The translations under genes were made by a program, and so were the position numbers. A DNA stretch of 64,000 nt, from positions 62,001 to 126,000 of the forward strand of contig NZ_JAUIYO010000002.1 of the NCBI RefSeq assembly GCF_044891285.1. The letters are read 5' to 3'. Under the pieces are notes generated by a model, which saw only the letters and a program-made list of their open reading frames with translations, did no database searches and was not told the DNA's origin. This document shows positions 16,397-24,936 of the stretch, one piece after another (position 1 is the stretch's first letter; the number at the start of each line of letters is the position of its first letter). This DNA is from Pseudobacillus lumedeiriae (GTDB taxonomy: Bacteria > Bacillota > Bacilli > Bacillales > Domibacillaceae).

Positions 16397-18100
16397 ATGA
16401 AGTTTAACGAGTATATGTATGAGCGGCCAGATATAGAAAGAATCGAGAAAGAAACTGCCCAATGGCTGAAGCATTTCAAAGAAGCAGAGAGTGTAGAAAA
16501 ACAAGTAGAGGCACTGAACCAGCTGAATGATATTCGCAATCATGTTAGTACAATGGCCGATCTATGTTACATTAGGCATACGATTAACACGAATGATTCA
16601 TTTTACAAGGGGGAGCAAGAGTATATAGATGAGGTTTCGCCGAAAATGGAAGGAATCGCATCCCGAATCAATGAAGCCTTGTTGTCTTCTTCTTTTCGAG
16701 AGGAACTGGAAAAACAATTTGGCAAGCAGCTGTTTCTTTTAGCAGAAGCTCAAGTGAAAACTTTTTCCGAAGAAGTTCTTCCGCTGCTAGAAAAGGAGAA
16801 TAAGCTGTCTTCGCAGTATACTCAGCTCGTTGCCTCTGCGCAAATTGAGTTTCAAGGAGACGTGTTGACTCTAGCTCAGATTGAACCGTTTACTGAAGCA
16901 ACCGATCGGTCTGTACGGAAACAAGCAACAGAAGCCCGCTTTTCTTTTTTTGCCGATCATGAAAAACAGTTTGATGCGATTTATGACGAATTGGTACAAG
17001 TACGGACGGAGATCGCCCGTAAACTTGGCTTTCAAAACTTTGTCGAGCTAGGCTATCTTCGTTTAAAGAGAGTAGATTATGATGCGAATATGGTGAAGGG
17101 GTACCGGGAGCAAATAAAGAAGTATATTGTTCCTCTTGCTAATAAGCTGAGAAAGATACAGGCAGAACGAATCGGTTTAAAAGAGTTAAAGTTTTACGAT
17201 GAAGGATACCAGTTTACAACAGGTAATGCCAAGCCAAAAGGGCCGGCGGAGTGGATCATTGAGAACGGCCGGAAAATGTATAAGGAGCTTTCAGAGGAGA
17301 CGGATGAATTTTTTACATTTATGCTCCGTCATGAATTAATGGATCTCGTCGCCAAAAAAGGAAAAGCGGGCGGAGGATATTGTACATATATTTCCGATTA
17401 CCATTCGCCGTTTATTTTTTCTAATTTTAACGGAACATCCGGGGACATTGACGTATTGACTCATGAAGCGGGACATGCATTTCAAGTGTACTTAAGCCGA
17501 CATTTCTCGGTTCCAGAATATTTATGGCCAACGTATGAAGCCTGCGAGATTCATTCGATGAGCATGGAGTTTTTTACATGGCCATGGATGGAGCTGTTTT
17601 TTGAAGAAGATACAAATAAATATAAGTATGCTCACTTAAGTGAGGCGATTTTATTTTTGCCTTACGGGGCGGCGGTGGATGAATTTCAACACCGAATATA
17701 TGAGCAGCCTGATCTTTCGCCCGCTGAGAGAAAAGCGGTTTGGAAAGAAATCGAGCAGGCTTATTTGCCTCATCGGGACTATGACGGCATTCCATATTTG
17801 GAAGCAGGCGGCTTCTGGCAGCGTCAAGGCCACATCTACGAAGTGCCGTTTTATTATATTGATTATACGCTTGCGCAAGTGTGTGCGCTTCAATTTTGGA
17901 AGCGCATGAAGGAAGATAGGGAAGCGGCGTGGACAGATTATGTAAACATTTGCAAGGTGGGAGGAAGCTTGTCCTTTACTGAAATAGTTGAGCGGGCTGG
18001 TTTAACCTCCCCATTTACCGAACAATGTATAGAAAAAGTCATTGAACCGATCGAAAAGTGGCTGGATCAAGCGGGAGAACAGCTGTTGAACGATAAATAG
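16397..18100 (+). CDS. M3 family oligoendopeptidase (PepF-type)
   Basis: A 567-residue zinc metallopeptidase that degrades short cytoplasmic peptides. The active site H356-E-A-G-H360 (LTHEAGHAFQVY) is intact, with the downstream Glu in EACEIHSMSMEFF. The start is ATG at 16397 (MKFNEYMYERPD) behind AAAGGGG; a longer frame reaching back into the nucleotidase gene has no good site. The size matches the compact M3 oligoendopeptidases of Bacillaceae. It probably shares a transcript with the nucleotidase. Confidence 0.9.
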   Translation: MKFNEYMYERPDIERIEKETAQWLKHFKEAESVEKQVEALNQLNDIRNHVSTMADLCYIRHTINTNDSFYKGEQEYIDEVSPKMEGIASRINEALLSSSFREELEKQFGKQLFLLAEAQVKTFSEEVLPLLEKENKLSSQYTQLVASAQIEFQGDVLTLAQIEPFTEATDRSVRKQATEARFSFFADHEKQFDAIYDELVQVRTEIARKLGFQNFVELGYLRLKRVDYDANMVKGYREQIKKYIVPLANKLRKIQAERIGLKELKFYDEGYQFTTGNAKPKGPAEWIIENGRKMYKELSEETDEFFTFMLRHELMDLVAKKGKAGGGYCTYISDYHSPFIFSNFNGTSGDIDVLTHEAGHAFQVYLSRHFSVPEYLWPTYEACEIHSMSMEFFTWPWMELFFEEDTNKYKYAHLSEAILFLPYGAAVDEFQHRIYEQPDLSPAERKAVWKEIEQAYLPHRDYDGIPYLEAGGFWQRQGHIYEVPFYYIDYTLAQVCALQFWKRMKEDREAAWTDYVNICKVGGSLSFTEIVERAGLTSPFTEQCIEKVIEPIEKWLDQAGEQLLNDK

Positions 18101-18123
18101 AATGGTTTTTATTACTTTTATTT

Positions 18124-18172
18124 TGGCTAAGTTACTGATTATTGTTGATTGGAGCGCTTGCAGTCCGAAGGG
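18124..18172 (+). repeat. Dispersed repeat family 1, copy C (left end only)
   Basis: The left end GGCTAAGTTACTGATTATTGTTGATTGGAGCG matches other copies, then the sequence diverges into GC-rich text. It is apparently truncated or fused to the family 2 unit that follows. Confidence 0.6.
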
Positions 18173-18240
18173 GGTGTCCCAAAAGTATAACTTTGAGGGG
18201 CATCAGCTTTTTTGTACAGCTCTTTAAACTTGTCCGTTGA

Positions 18241-18426
18241 TTTCCGTTCCAGGTGTTTCGCTTTCCACTACAATCAACTGAGTGGAAAATAGTAGTGTGA
18301 AGTAAGAAGAGTAACTTCTCTTATGTTCACTAAAATCATCCAATAATATCCAAGAAAGAGAATCTGAAGGAAAAGACTGACCTGAAAAGTCGTTTTTAAC
18401 GACCTTTTGGGTCAGTCTCTGTTTTT
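18241..18426. repeat. Repeat family 2, copy 1, with built-in terminator
   Basis: It is about 185 bases and closely matches 41831-42008: shared blocks include TTCGCTTTCC, TACAATCAAC, AGTGGAAAATAGT, TGAAGTAAG, ATGTTCACT and AAAAGTCGTTTTTAA. It ends in a strong hairpin (18374-18418) pairing AGACTGACC with GGTCAGTCT. It lies between the convergent peptidase and clpE genes, so the hairpin can end both transcripts. The left edge is itself a reversed fragment of family 1. Confidence 0.75.
18374..18426. terminator. Terminator hairpin shared by the M3 peptidase and clpE genes
   Basis: AGACTGACC-x2-AAAAGTCG pairs with CGACCTTTTGGGTCAGTCT across a TTTTTAA loop, followed by GTTTTT on the plus side. Confidence 0.8.
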
Positions 18427-18427
18427 A

Positions 18428-20587
18428 TTAGGCCATTTCAATAAGAATCTCTTTGTCTTTCAAGACCGCTTGCAATTCTTTCGTATCTTGATGATCAAGG
18501 ATGAAGTCAGCGATGCCGTCTTCTAGTTGTTCTTGAATAACGCGGCGAAGCGGACGGGCCCCAAAGTCAGGGTGATAGCCAAGTTCACTTAATTGCTCTT
18601 TTACTTCAGCCGCGATGTGAAGCACGATGTCTTGTTCTTTGAGTGTGTCATTCACATCAGCGAGCATTAACTCAACAATTTGTTGTAAGTCTTCTTTTTC
18701 GAGTGGTTTAAATTCAACGATATTATCAAAACGGTTTAAGAATTCTGGTTTGAAAAAGCTGCCGAGTGAATCGAGAATCGAGCTTTCTTTCACAGCGTTA
18801 TTTTTCTCAAAGCCAACAGTGATAGGTTTGATGGCTGTTCCAGCGTTACTTGTCATAATAATCACAGTATCTTTAAAGCTCACTGTTCTGCCTTGGCTGT
18901 CTGTTAAGCGGCCGTCTTCGAGAATTTGCAGGAACATATGCTGAACATCTGGATGGGCTTTTTCAATTTCATCCAGTAAAATAATGCTGTATGGATGGCG
19001 GCGCACTTTTTCAGTCAGTTGTCCCGCTTCTTCATGGCCCACATAGCCTGGAGGAGAACCAATTAACTTAGACACGCTGTGTTTCTCCATAAATTCACTC
19101 ATATCCAGCCGGATCATCGCTTCTTTAGAGCCGAATAATTCTTCTGCAAGCGATTTTGTCAGCTCTGTTTTACCGACTCCTGTTGGGCCGACAAATAAGA
19201 AAGATCCAATTGGGCGATTTTTGGATTTTAAGCCAGCGCGGCTGCGGCGGATCGCCTTCGCTACTTTTTTAACGGCTTCTTCTTGTCCAATGACTTTTTT
19301 CGCTAAATGAGCTTCTAAATACTTCATTGTCTGCTGCTCATCTTTCTGTAGTTTACCTACTGGGATTCCTGTTTTCTCCTCTATTAACTGATGGATGTGT
19401 TCTACCGTAACAATCGGGCGTTCCGATGCTTCTTCTGTACCCGCCAATTTTTCCTCTAATGCGGCTTCTTCGTCACGTAATTTTGCAGCTTTTTCATAGT
19501 CTTCTTTTTGTAAAGCTGCTTCTTTCTCCTTCGTGATTTGTGCAAGACGTTCGCTGATTGATTCTTTATCTTGTGTGTTGATCGTTAAATTCAATTTTGA
19601 GCCTGCTTCATCGAGTAAATCAATCGCTTTGTCGGGCAAGAAGCGGTCTTGAATGTAACGGTGAGACAATTTGGCACAAGCTTCGATTGCTTCTTGTGTA
19701 AATATCACTTCATGGAAAGCTTCATACCGCTTTTGCAGACCAGATAAAATTTGAATGGCAGCTTCTACTGTTGGTTCGCTTACTTGAATGGGCTGGAAGC
19801 GGCGCTCTAGAGCAGCGTCTTTTTCAATTTGACGATATTCTTTCAAAGTAGTCGCGCCGATCAATTGAAGTTCACCACGGGCAAGAGCTGGTTTTAGTAT
19901 GTTGCCGGCATCCATAGAGCCTTCGGCAGAACCCGCACCGACGATTAAATGAATTTCATCGATAAATAATAAAACATTTTTGTGAGTTTGCAGTTCCGTA
20001 ATTAACTGTTTCATTCTTTCTTCAAATTGGCCGCGAATACCCGTATTAGCTACGAGGGAAGCAACATCTAATACATATACTTCCTTGCCTTTTAATTTAG
20101 CAGGCACGTCACCTTCGACAATTTTTACTGCGAGTCCTTCAGCGACAGCTGTTTTTCCCGTTCCTGGTTCACCGATCAATACAGGATTATTTTTATTGCG
20201 GCGGTTTAACACTTCAATGACACGGCTAATTTCTTTTTCTCGGCCGATGACCGGATCAATGAGACCTGTCTTTGCCATATCTGTTAAGTTGCGTCCGAAT
20301 TGATCCAGGAAGTTACTGCCCCGGTTTGTCTGCGCGTGAGGCGGTGCAGAAGCCGGCTGTCCGTTTATGTGTTGTCCGTAACTAGAAAAACCGAATCCTT
20401 TGATGAACTCATCAAAAGGGAATCCTCCAAATGATTGAAAGCTCATTGAACCATCTCCAATCTCTTGTTTATTTTTTTGATAACAGTCTGAACAGAGACG
20501 AAGTTGTTTAGTTTGTCCGTTCATGTTCATGCGGAATTGAATAGTTGCTTGATGCTGCAGGCAATTTTGACACAACATACGCTTCAT
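18428..20587 (-). CDS. clpE: ATP-dependent Clp protease ATPase subunit ClpE
   Basis: A 719-residue class I Clp/HSP100 ATPase. The ClpE-specific N-terminal zinc finger is present (C6, C9, C32, C35). Two AAA+ modules follow, with Walker A motifs GEPGTGKT and GPTGVGKT and Walker B LLFIDEIH and ILLDEIEKA. A UVR-like coiled segment (KEDYEKAAKLRDEE) lies between the modules. ClpE unfolds heat-damaged proteins for ClpP and helps remove CtsR. Two CtsR boxes overlap the promoter, so heat-shock control by CtsR is near certain. It is transcribed alone and ends at the family 2 terminator. ClpE beside ykvI is also the B. subtilis arrangement. Confidence 0.97.
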   Translation of the reverse strand: MKRMLCQNCLQHQATIQFRMNMNGQTKQLRLCSDCYQKNKQEIGDGSMSFQSFGGFPFDEFIKGFGFSSYGQHINGQPASAPPHAQTNRGSNFLDQFGRNLTDMAKTGLIDPVIGREKEISRVIEVLNRRNKNNPVLIGEPGTGKTAVAEGLAVKIVEGDVPAKLKGKEVYVLDVASLVANTGIRGQFEERMKQLITELQTHKNVLLFIDEIHLIVGAGSAEGSMDAGNILKPALARGELQLIGATTLKEYRQIEKDAALERRFQPIQVSEPTVEAAIQILSGLQKRYEAFHEVIFTQEAIEACAKLSHRYIQDRFLPDKAIDLLDEAGSKLNLTINTQDKESISERLAQITKEKEAALQKEDYEKAAKLRDEEAALEEKLAGTEEASERPIVTVEHIHQLIEEKTGIPVGKLQKDEQQTMKYLEAHLAKKVIGQEEAVKKVAKAIRRSRAGLKSKNRPIGSFLFVGPTGVGKTELTKSLAEELFGSKEAMIRLDMSEFMEKHSVSKLIGSPPGYVGHEEAGQLTEKVRRHPYSIILLDEIEKAHPDVQHMFLQILEDGRLTDSQGRTVSFKDTVIIMTSNAGTAIKPITVGFEKNNAVKESSILDSLGSFFKPEFLNRFDNIVEFKPLEKEDLQQIVELMLADVNDTLKEQDIVLHIAAEVKEQLSELGYHPDFGARPLRRVIQEQLEDGIADFILDHQDTKELQAVLKDKEILIEMA

Positions 20588-20637
20588 TCCTTTCTATATT
20601 TATCTAGTCACTTGGATGATTTTGTGTAATTATTGAC

Positions 20638-20654
20638 TTTGACTAACTTTGATC
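20638..20654 (-). promoter_or_regulatory. CtsR box 2 (downstream of the clpE -10)
   Basis: On the minus strand it reads GATCAAA-GTT-AGTCAAA, two heptads spaced by three bases, one base off the CtsR consensus GGTCAAA repeat. Confidence 0.75.
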
Positions 20655-20665
20655 TTTGTGACTTT

Positions 20666-20694
20666 ATTATACTTTGACCTTTTTTGACTTTCAA
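20666..20694 (-). promoter_or_regulatory. clpE: clpE sigma-A promoter
   Basis: On the minus strand TTGAAA (20689-20694) and a perfect TATAAT (20666-20671) have 17-base spacing. A CtsR box fills the spacer. Confidence 0.9.
20673..20689 (-). promoter_or_regulatory. CtsR box 1 (in the clpE promoter spacer)
   Basis: On the minus strand it reads AGTCAAA-AAA-GGTCAAA, an almost perfect CtsR heptad repeat between the -35 and -10 elements, so the bound repressor would block polymerase. Confidence 0.92.
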
Positions 20695-20716
20695 GTATTT
20701 TTTATTCTTTTTTTAA

Positions 20717-20812
20717 GGTTATGTGAATCATTATTGTTGATGCTGTTCCTTTATTAATTGGAGTGAAAGGTGTGAGACTTCTCTGCAAATCAACAGGAGA
20801 GTTTAACCAAGC
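20717..20812 (+). repeat. Dispersed repeat family 1, copy D
   Basis: It runs from GGTTATGTGAATCATTATTG through TTAATTGGAGTGAAAGG and GAGACTTCTCTGC to AAATCAACAGGAGAGTTTAACCAAGC. The GC-rich centre is shortened. It sits in the gap between clpE and ykvI. Confidence 0.75.
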
Positions 20813-20893
20813 TTTTTTAAAAAGCTCTTTTTTCTTCTTGAAAGCAAAAGACAAGCATAAGGTAAAATAATACGTTTAAAGCGGGGGATGGCT

Positions 20894-21916
20894 TTGAGAT
20901 CATGGATTGGAGCCTGCCAAGTCGCAGCTGTTTACATAGGAACCATTATTGGAGCAGGTTTTGCGACCGGTAAAGAAATCGTACAATTCTTTTCTCAGTT
21001 TGGTTTTTACGGGGTATTTGGCATTATAGTCAGCGGCTGTTTGTTTATCTTTCTCGGAGCAAAAATTATGCTGAAGGCGGTAGATCTGCAGGCAAAATCT
21101 TTTCAAGAGTTTAATTCTTATCTTTTCGGAGCAAAGTTTGGTTTTGCGGCAACGGTCGTTCAATTTCTTATGCTCGTTGGAGTGACAGGAGTTATGCTAT
21201 CTGGAACTGGAGCATTGTTCCAAGAGAGGTTCCATATTCCGGCTAATGTCGGCATCTTATTGACAATCATTATAGGGTTTTTAGTTATGAGAAAAGGTGT
21301 GTCGGGCTTGCTTGTCGTCAATGTGTTTGTCGTTCCGCTTATGGTCCTTTTTCATCTTTACGCGGGGGGAGAGGCTGCAAATAGTCCAGGCTTTATGCAG
21401 AATGTTTTAATTAGGGAAGAAATGGATCAAACGTGGAAAGTATGGACCTCTCCATTTAGTTATGCAGCATTTAATTTAGCATTAGCTCAGGCGGTTTTAG
21501 TGCCGCTTGCTTTTGAAATAAAAGATAAGCAGACGATCAAACAGGGAGCATTTCTTGGAGGAGCAGTATTAACATGTTTGATGTTGGCTAGTCATGTTAG
21601 CTTAGTTCAATTGCCTGGGTTTGCCCAATATGACATTCCGATGGCACAAGTAGTTGAGCAGCTTGTGCCGGCCTTTCACTTCGTCTACGCTTTCCTTATT
21701 TACGGGGAAATATTTACATCTGTCATTGGGAATGTTTACGGTTTAAAACAGCAGCTGCAAACTCATGTGTCATGGCCGCCATCCGTTTTGCTTTTCCTTA
21801 TTTTTTCTGCTGGATTTTTGTTGAGTCAAGTCTCATATGGAACTTTGCTTAGCTTGTTATATCCGCTGTTTGGTTTCATTAGTCTAGTTTTTCTTGTGTT
21901 ACTTTGGAAAAAATAA
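20894..21916 (+). CDS. ykvI: YkvI-family membrane transporter
   Basis: A 340-residue, roughly ten-helix membrane protein of the YkvI family, distantly related to amino-acid/branched-chain transporters. Helix 1 carries YIGTIIGAGFATGKEIVQFF, with the unwound GAGFA segment common to LeuT-fold carriers. The substrate is unknown. TTG at 20894 is preferred because the G-run at 20883-20887 then lies 6 bases upstream; an ATG at 20888 would abut that run. It is divergent from clpE, as in B. subtilis, and followed at once by a strong terminator. Confidence 0.8.
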   Translation: MRSWIGACQVAAVYIGTIIGAGFATGKEIVQFFSQFGFYGVFGIIVSGCLFIFLGAKIMLKAVDLQAKSFQEFNSYLFGAKFGFAATVVQFLMLVGVTGVMLSGTGALFQERFHIPANVGILLTIIIGFLVMRKGVSGLLVVNVFVVPLMVLFHLYAGGEAANSPGFMQNVLIREEMDQTWKVWTSPFSYAAFNLALAQAVLVPLAFEIKDKQTIKQGAFLGGAVLTCLMLASHVSLVQLPGFAQYDIPMAQVVEQLVPAFHFVYAFLIYGEIFTSVIGNVYGLKQQLQTHVSWPPSVLLFLIFSAGFLLSQVSYGTLLSLLYPLFGFISLVFLVLLWKK

Positions 21917-21945
21917 ACCGGGCCAATCGGCCCGGTTTATTTTTT
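21915..21945 (+). terminator. Terminator of ykvI
   Basis: AAACCGGGCC (21915-21924) pairs perfectly with GGCCCGGTTT (21929-21938), followed by T-rich sequence. The stem starts inside the stop region. Confidence 0.92.
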
Positions 21946-21968
21946 AGCGCAAGCGCCGCATGTGTTTC

Positions 21969-22577
21969 CTAGAATAAAGGAAACAACACAATTAATAATA
22001 AATCAAATACAAGATGAGAGATGATGAGCATCGGAATGCTGCGTTTCCATACATATAGAGTTCCCCAGAATAAACCAGCGATAAAGGCTGCAATCACCCA
22101 AATCCATTTATCCGAGTAAATAAAGATGGAAGCATATAGGGCGGAAGCCGCCAGTATAGCTGTTAAATCATTGAAATAACTAGCAAGCCGCTTTTGGACA
22201 AATCCGCGCCAGAATAACTCTTCGCCGGGAATAAAAACGAGTATTAATACAATATAGTGCCAAGAAAACTGAGGGGAATACCAACGATACATGCTTGCTG
22301 CCTGTTTATCCCATGAAAACGGGAGGTAGGGAAGAAGAAAATGCCCTGCTAAGAACACAGCATATAAAAGCAATCCGGATAAAATTCCGTATTTTAAATA
22401 GCTTTCTGTTTTTTGTTTATCATCTATTTTTTCGCTGGTAATGGCAAAACTGATGAAGAAAAGGTTTGCGGCCGTATATAAATACCAAAAAATGTCGCGA
22501 TCTGAGAATGTCATATATAGCAGCACATGTGCAACAATTACACTAAAAATCAGTCGCCAATCTTTAAGAAGCGCCAT
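21969..22577 (-). CDS. CPBP (Abi/CAAX-like) intramembrane metalloprotease
   Basis: A 202-residue polytopic membrane protein with the CPBP active-site motifs: E119-E120-x3-R124 (GEELFWRGF) and the downstream His segment (ISHLVFDLLL). Related eukaryotic enzymes cleave CAAX prenyl proteins. Bacterial members act in bacteriocin immunity, envelope protein handling or remain unassigned. No bacteriocin gene is visible nearby. It is transcribed alone, convergent with ykvI. Confidence 0.85.
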   Translation of the reverse strand: MALLKDWRLIFSVIVAHVLLYMTFSDRDIFWYLYTAANLFFISFAITSEKIDDKQKTESYLKYGILSGLLLYAVFLAGHFLLPYLPFSWDKQAASMYRWYSPQFSWHYIVLILVFIPGEELFWRGFVQKRLASYFNDLTAILAASALYASIFIYSDKWIWVIAAFIAGLFWGTLYVWKRSIPMLIISHLVFDLLLIVLFPLF

Positions 22578-22740
22578 TTACTAAACTCCTCTCTCTTTCA
22601 CTACAGCACTTATTTTAACAAAAGCTTGTACAAAATAGAATGAAAATCCTTTGAAATAAAAAAAGAGTAAGTGCCTGTTTGGTACAGGGAGTGTTTCTTA
22701 CAGTAAGGGAGATGCTCATTAAGCGGGGGATAAAATGATT

Positions 22741-22770
22741 TGTGACCCATTTCGGATGAAATGGGCCACA
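22741..22770 (-). terminator. Hairpin downstream of ykvS
   Basis: CCCATTTC pairs with GAAATGGG and is extended by TGTG/CACA across a one-base mismatch. No clear T-run follows on the minus strand, so termination is only likely. Confidence 0.5.
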
Positions 22771-22778
22771 GCAAAAGA

Positions 22779-22970
22779 TTATGCATTTACAGAAGAATGA
22801 ATAATCGTATAGTTTTTATGATTTACGACGGTTTTTTCTTCTAAATCTAAATCCCTGAAATTCTCCATGATCGTTAAATCAACAATGACTGAATTTTCAT
22901 TGACCTTTTCTACGATTCCTTGTAGTCCATTTCTGAATTCAATCACATTCCCCACTTCTGCTATTGTCAT
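22779..22970 (-). CDS. ykvS: YkvS-family small protein (DUF2187)
   Basis: A 63-residue protein matching YkvS: GNVIEFRNGLQGIVEKVNENSVIVDLTIMENFRDLDLEEKTVVNHKNY. The predicted fold is a small KOW/SH3-like barrel. The function is unknown. It stands alone, as in B. subtilis, between ykvI and the pts region. The ribosome site AAAGGAGAG is a few bases before the start. Confidence 0.9.
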   Translation of the reverse strand: MTIAEVGNVIEFRNGLQGIVEKVNENSVIVDLTIMENFRDLDLEEKTVVNHKNYTIIHSSVNA

Positions 22971-23191
22971 CTCTTTATCTCTCCTTTGAAGGTTAATGTA
23001 AAAGTCATAACTGTTGTTTCTTAGCGATTTTTATATTAAGCTTTTGAGAGCATAGCTCAGCATTGATCGTGTTAAAATACTCTTTCATTATAATAAGTTG
23101 TCAAATAGATTACTTTACAGTTTGCCTTATTTATGGAAAAGAGTAAAGTGTTTTGCCTAATAATATAAAAAATTCAGAAAGAAGTGGAACT

Positions 23192-23386
23192 ATGACTTTC
23201 TCTGATGCAGAGGATTTAATGAATCAATTGCAAAACGGTGAAATCGATAAGTGCCATGTCAGTAAAGAACATTTTCTTATTTTTCGGCGTGCGCTCGTTA
23301 ATAGAGAAGATTTTAAACATTTTAGAGGAGTAGCTCAGCGCGGAGGTTCCGTTTTATATTACTATATGGAAGAGGCGAGAAGCTGA
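23192..23386 (+). CDS. Small hypothetical protein
   Basis: The likely product is 64 residues from ATG at 23192 (MTFSDAEDLMNQLQNGEID); an in-frame TTG at 23153 would add 13. I do not recognise the family. The protein is soluble and mixed alpha-beta, with an aromatic and basic C-terminus (RGVAQRGGSVLYYYMEEARS). The ribosome site is weak (AAGAAGTGG). It lies between ykvS and ptsH with no operon partner. Codon use resembles its neighbours. Confidence 0.6.
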   Translation: MTFSDAEDLMNQLQNGEIDKCHVSKEHFLIFRRALVNREDFKHFRGVAQRGGSVLYYYMEEARS

Positions 23387-23548
23387 TGAATGAATTTCTT
23401 CATTGTTTCTCCCCTCATTCGTTGAGCTTTCAGTAAAAAGCATGCTATTCTTTCAATGAGATAAAGAGGGTGTCTCGCCTCACGTTTGTAAGCCAATCTT
23501 CATGGCAACTCTATTAATAACAAGCAATAATGAAGGAGTAGATGGATC

Positions 23549-23815
23549 ATGATCGAAAAAAAATTTACGGTAACAGCAGAAACGGGTATTCATGCCCGCC
23601 CAGCTACATTATTAGTACAAACAGCCAGCCGCTTTTCCAGCGATATTCAATTGGAACATAATCAAAAAAAGGTAGATTTAAAATCAATTATGGGTGTTAT
23701 GTCGTTAGGGATCGGCCGAAATGAAACGATTCAAATCAGCACAGAAGGAACAGATGAAGAAGAAGCATTGCAAACACTTAGTGAAATGTTAAAAAAAGAA
23801 GGATTAGCGGAATAG
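23549..23815 (+). CDS. ptsH: Phosphocarrier protein HPr
   Basis: An 88-residue HPr of the sugar phosphotransferase system. The PEP-dependent site H15 (GIHARPA) and the HPrK regulatory site S46 (KSIMGVMSLGI) are both present, so this is HPr and not the paralogue Crh, which lacks His15. P-Ser46-HPr with CcpA mediates catabolite repression. A strong AAGGAG precedes the ATG. Enzyme I (ptsI) normally follows ptsH directly, but here the gene is followed by a repeat, a terminator and an SDR gene. ptsH is therefore monocistronic in this genome. Confidence 0.95.
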   Translation: MIEKKFTVTAETGIHARPATLLVQTASRFSSDIQLEHNQKKVDLKSIMGVMSLGIGRNETIQISTEGTDEEEALQTLSEMLKKEGLAE

Positions 23816-23828
23816 TCTTTAATTAAAA

Positions 23829-23901
23829 GGCTATGCGAAATTCCCATGTTGATGTCCGCTGGAAGCACTCGCTTTCCGCTCTAATCTACAATAATCATTA
23901 A
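23829..23901 (-). repeat. Dispersed repeat family 1, copy E (short, reversed)
   Basis: On the minus strand it reads TTAATGATTATTGTAGATT, AGAGCGGAAAGCGAGTG, then CATCAACATGGGAATTTCGC and ATAGCC. The GC-rich centre is missing. It fills the place where ptsI would be expected. Confidence 0.65.
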
Positions 23902-24012
23902 AAAAGAAAAGCAGTAAAAGAAGTATGTAAATGGAGCAGAATGGGGAATAATAGATAATAGTACAAGTAAGGTTTACTCAAGCCTTTTCATCTTCATTTT
24001 CCCCACTTTTGA

Positions 24013-24047
24013 TGGAGTTGTCTCTTATGGGACAGCTCCATTTTTTT
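24013..24047 (+). terminator. Rho-independent terminator downstream of ptsH
   Basis: TGGAGTTGTCTC (24013-24024) pairs with GGGACAGCTCCA (24029-24040) with two G-U pairs, followed by seven T. It shares its right arm with other terminators in the window. Confidence 0.85.
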
Positions 24048-24147
24048 GTTGTTTCACTGGAATGAGGAAAATGGTGGATCGATGTAAAAAGTGAAAGAAA
24101 ATTCTAAATATCATATAATCATATATACACAGGAGGGGATTATAAAG

Positions 24148-24933
24148 ATGAATGGAGATTTTCAAGGAAAGACCGCGTTAGTTCTTGCTTCCAGTCAGGG
24201 GCTTGGAAAGGCGATTGCTGCAAAATTTGCAGAAGGAGGAGCCAACGTGATGCTTGCCAGCAGGAGCGGCAGCAAACTTGAAGAGGTAAAGCAGCAACTT
24301 GATGGAAGCAATGAAGGGCGGATTGACTACACCGTTTGTGATATAACAAAGCCGGAAGAAATTAAGGCACTAGTCAGTAAAACGGTTGAGAAATTTGGAG
24401 CGCTTCATATTTTAGTTAACAATGCGGGAGGACCGCCTGCCGGAACATTTGAGGACATGACTGACGAAAGGTGGCAGCAAGCGTTTGAGTTGAATTTATT
24501 ATCGTACATTCGGACGATTCGGGAAGCGCTGCCTTATTTAAAAAATCAAGGAGGGAAAATTATTAATATTGCTTCCTCCTCGATCAAAGAGCCTATTTCA
24601 GGCTTAATTTTGTCCAATACGTTTCGTACTGGGATTGTCGGTCTTTCTAAAACACTTGCTGAGGAGCTGGCACCATATAATATTTTAGTCAACACGGTGG
24701 CACCAGGAAGAATTGCGACAGATCGATTGAAATACCTTGATCAGATTAATGCTGAAAGGCAGGGGGTATCCATCGAACAATTGGACGAGCAGATTAAAAA
24801 GAAAATACCTCTGGGCCGTTACGGGGAGCCGGAAGAATTTGCGAATGTCGTCGCCTTCCTGGCATCTGATGCTAATACATATATGACGGGAAGCAGTTTC
24901 TTAGTGGATGGCGGAATGATTCGCTCTATTTAA
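24148..24933 (+). CDS. Short-chain dehydrogenase/reductase with altered catalytic residues
   Basis: A 261-residue SDR. ATG at 24148 follows AGGAGGGG; the longer frame is not used. The cofactor loop reads ASSQGLG (14-20) and the NAG motif NNAGG (91-95), and SDR topology continues to a typical C-terminus (FLASDANTYMTGSSFLVDGGM). The usual catalytic Tyr-x3-Lys is absent: residues 156-160 read S-N-T-F-R where YxxxK should be, with Ser kept at 143-145. This suggests a variant enzyme or a non-catalytic NAD(P) binder. A Rossmann SDR is certain; reaction and substrate are unknown. A terminator at 25210 lies downstream beyond a repeat. Confidence 0.85.
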   Translation: MNGDFQGKTALVLASSQGLGKAIAAKFAEGGANVMLASRSGSKLEEVKQQLDGSNEGRIDYTVCDITKPEEIKALVSKTVEKFGALHILVNNAGGPPAGTFEDMTDERWQQAFELNLLSYIRTIREALPYLKNQGGKIINIASSSIKEPISGLILSNTFRTGIVGLSKTLAEELAPYNILVNTVAPGRIATDRLKYLDQINAERQGVSIEQLDEQIKKKIPLGRYGEPEEFANVVAFLASDANTYMTGSSFLVDGGMIRSI

Positions 24934-24936
24934 AAG

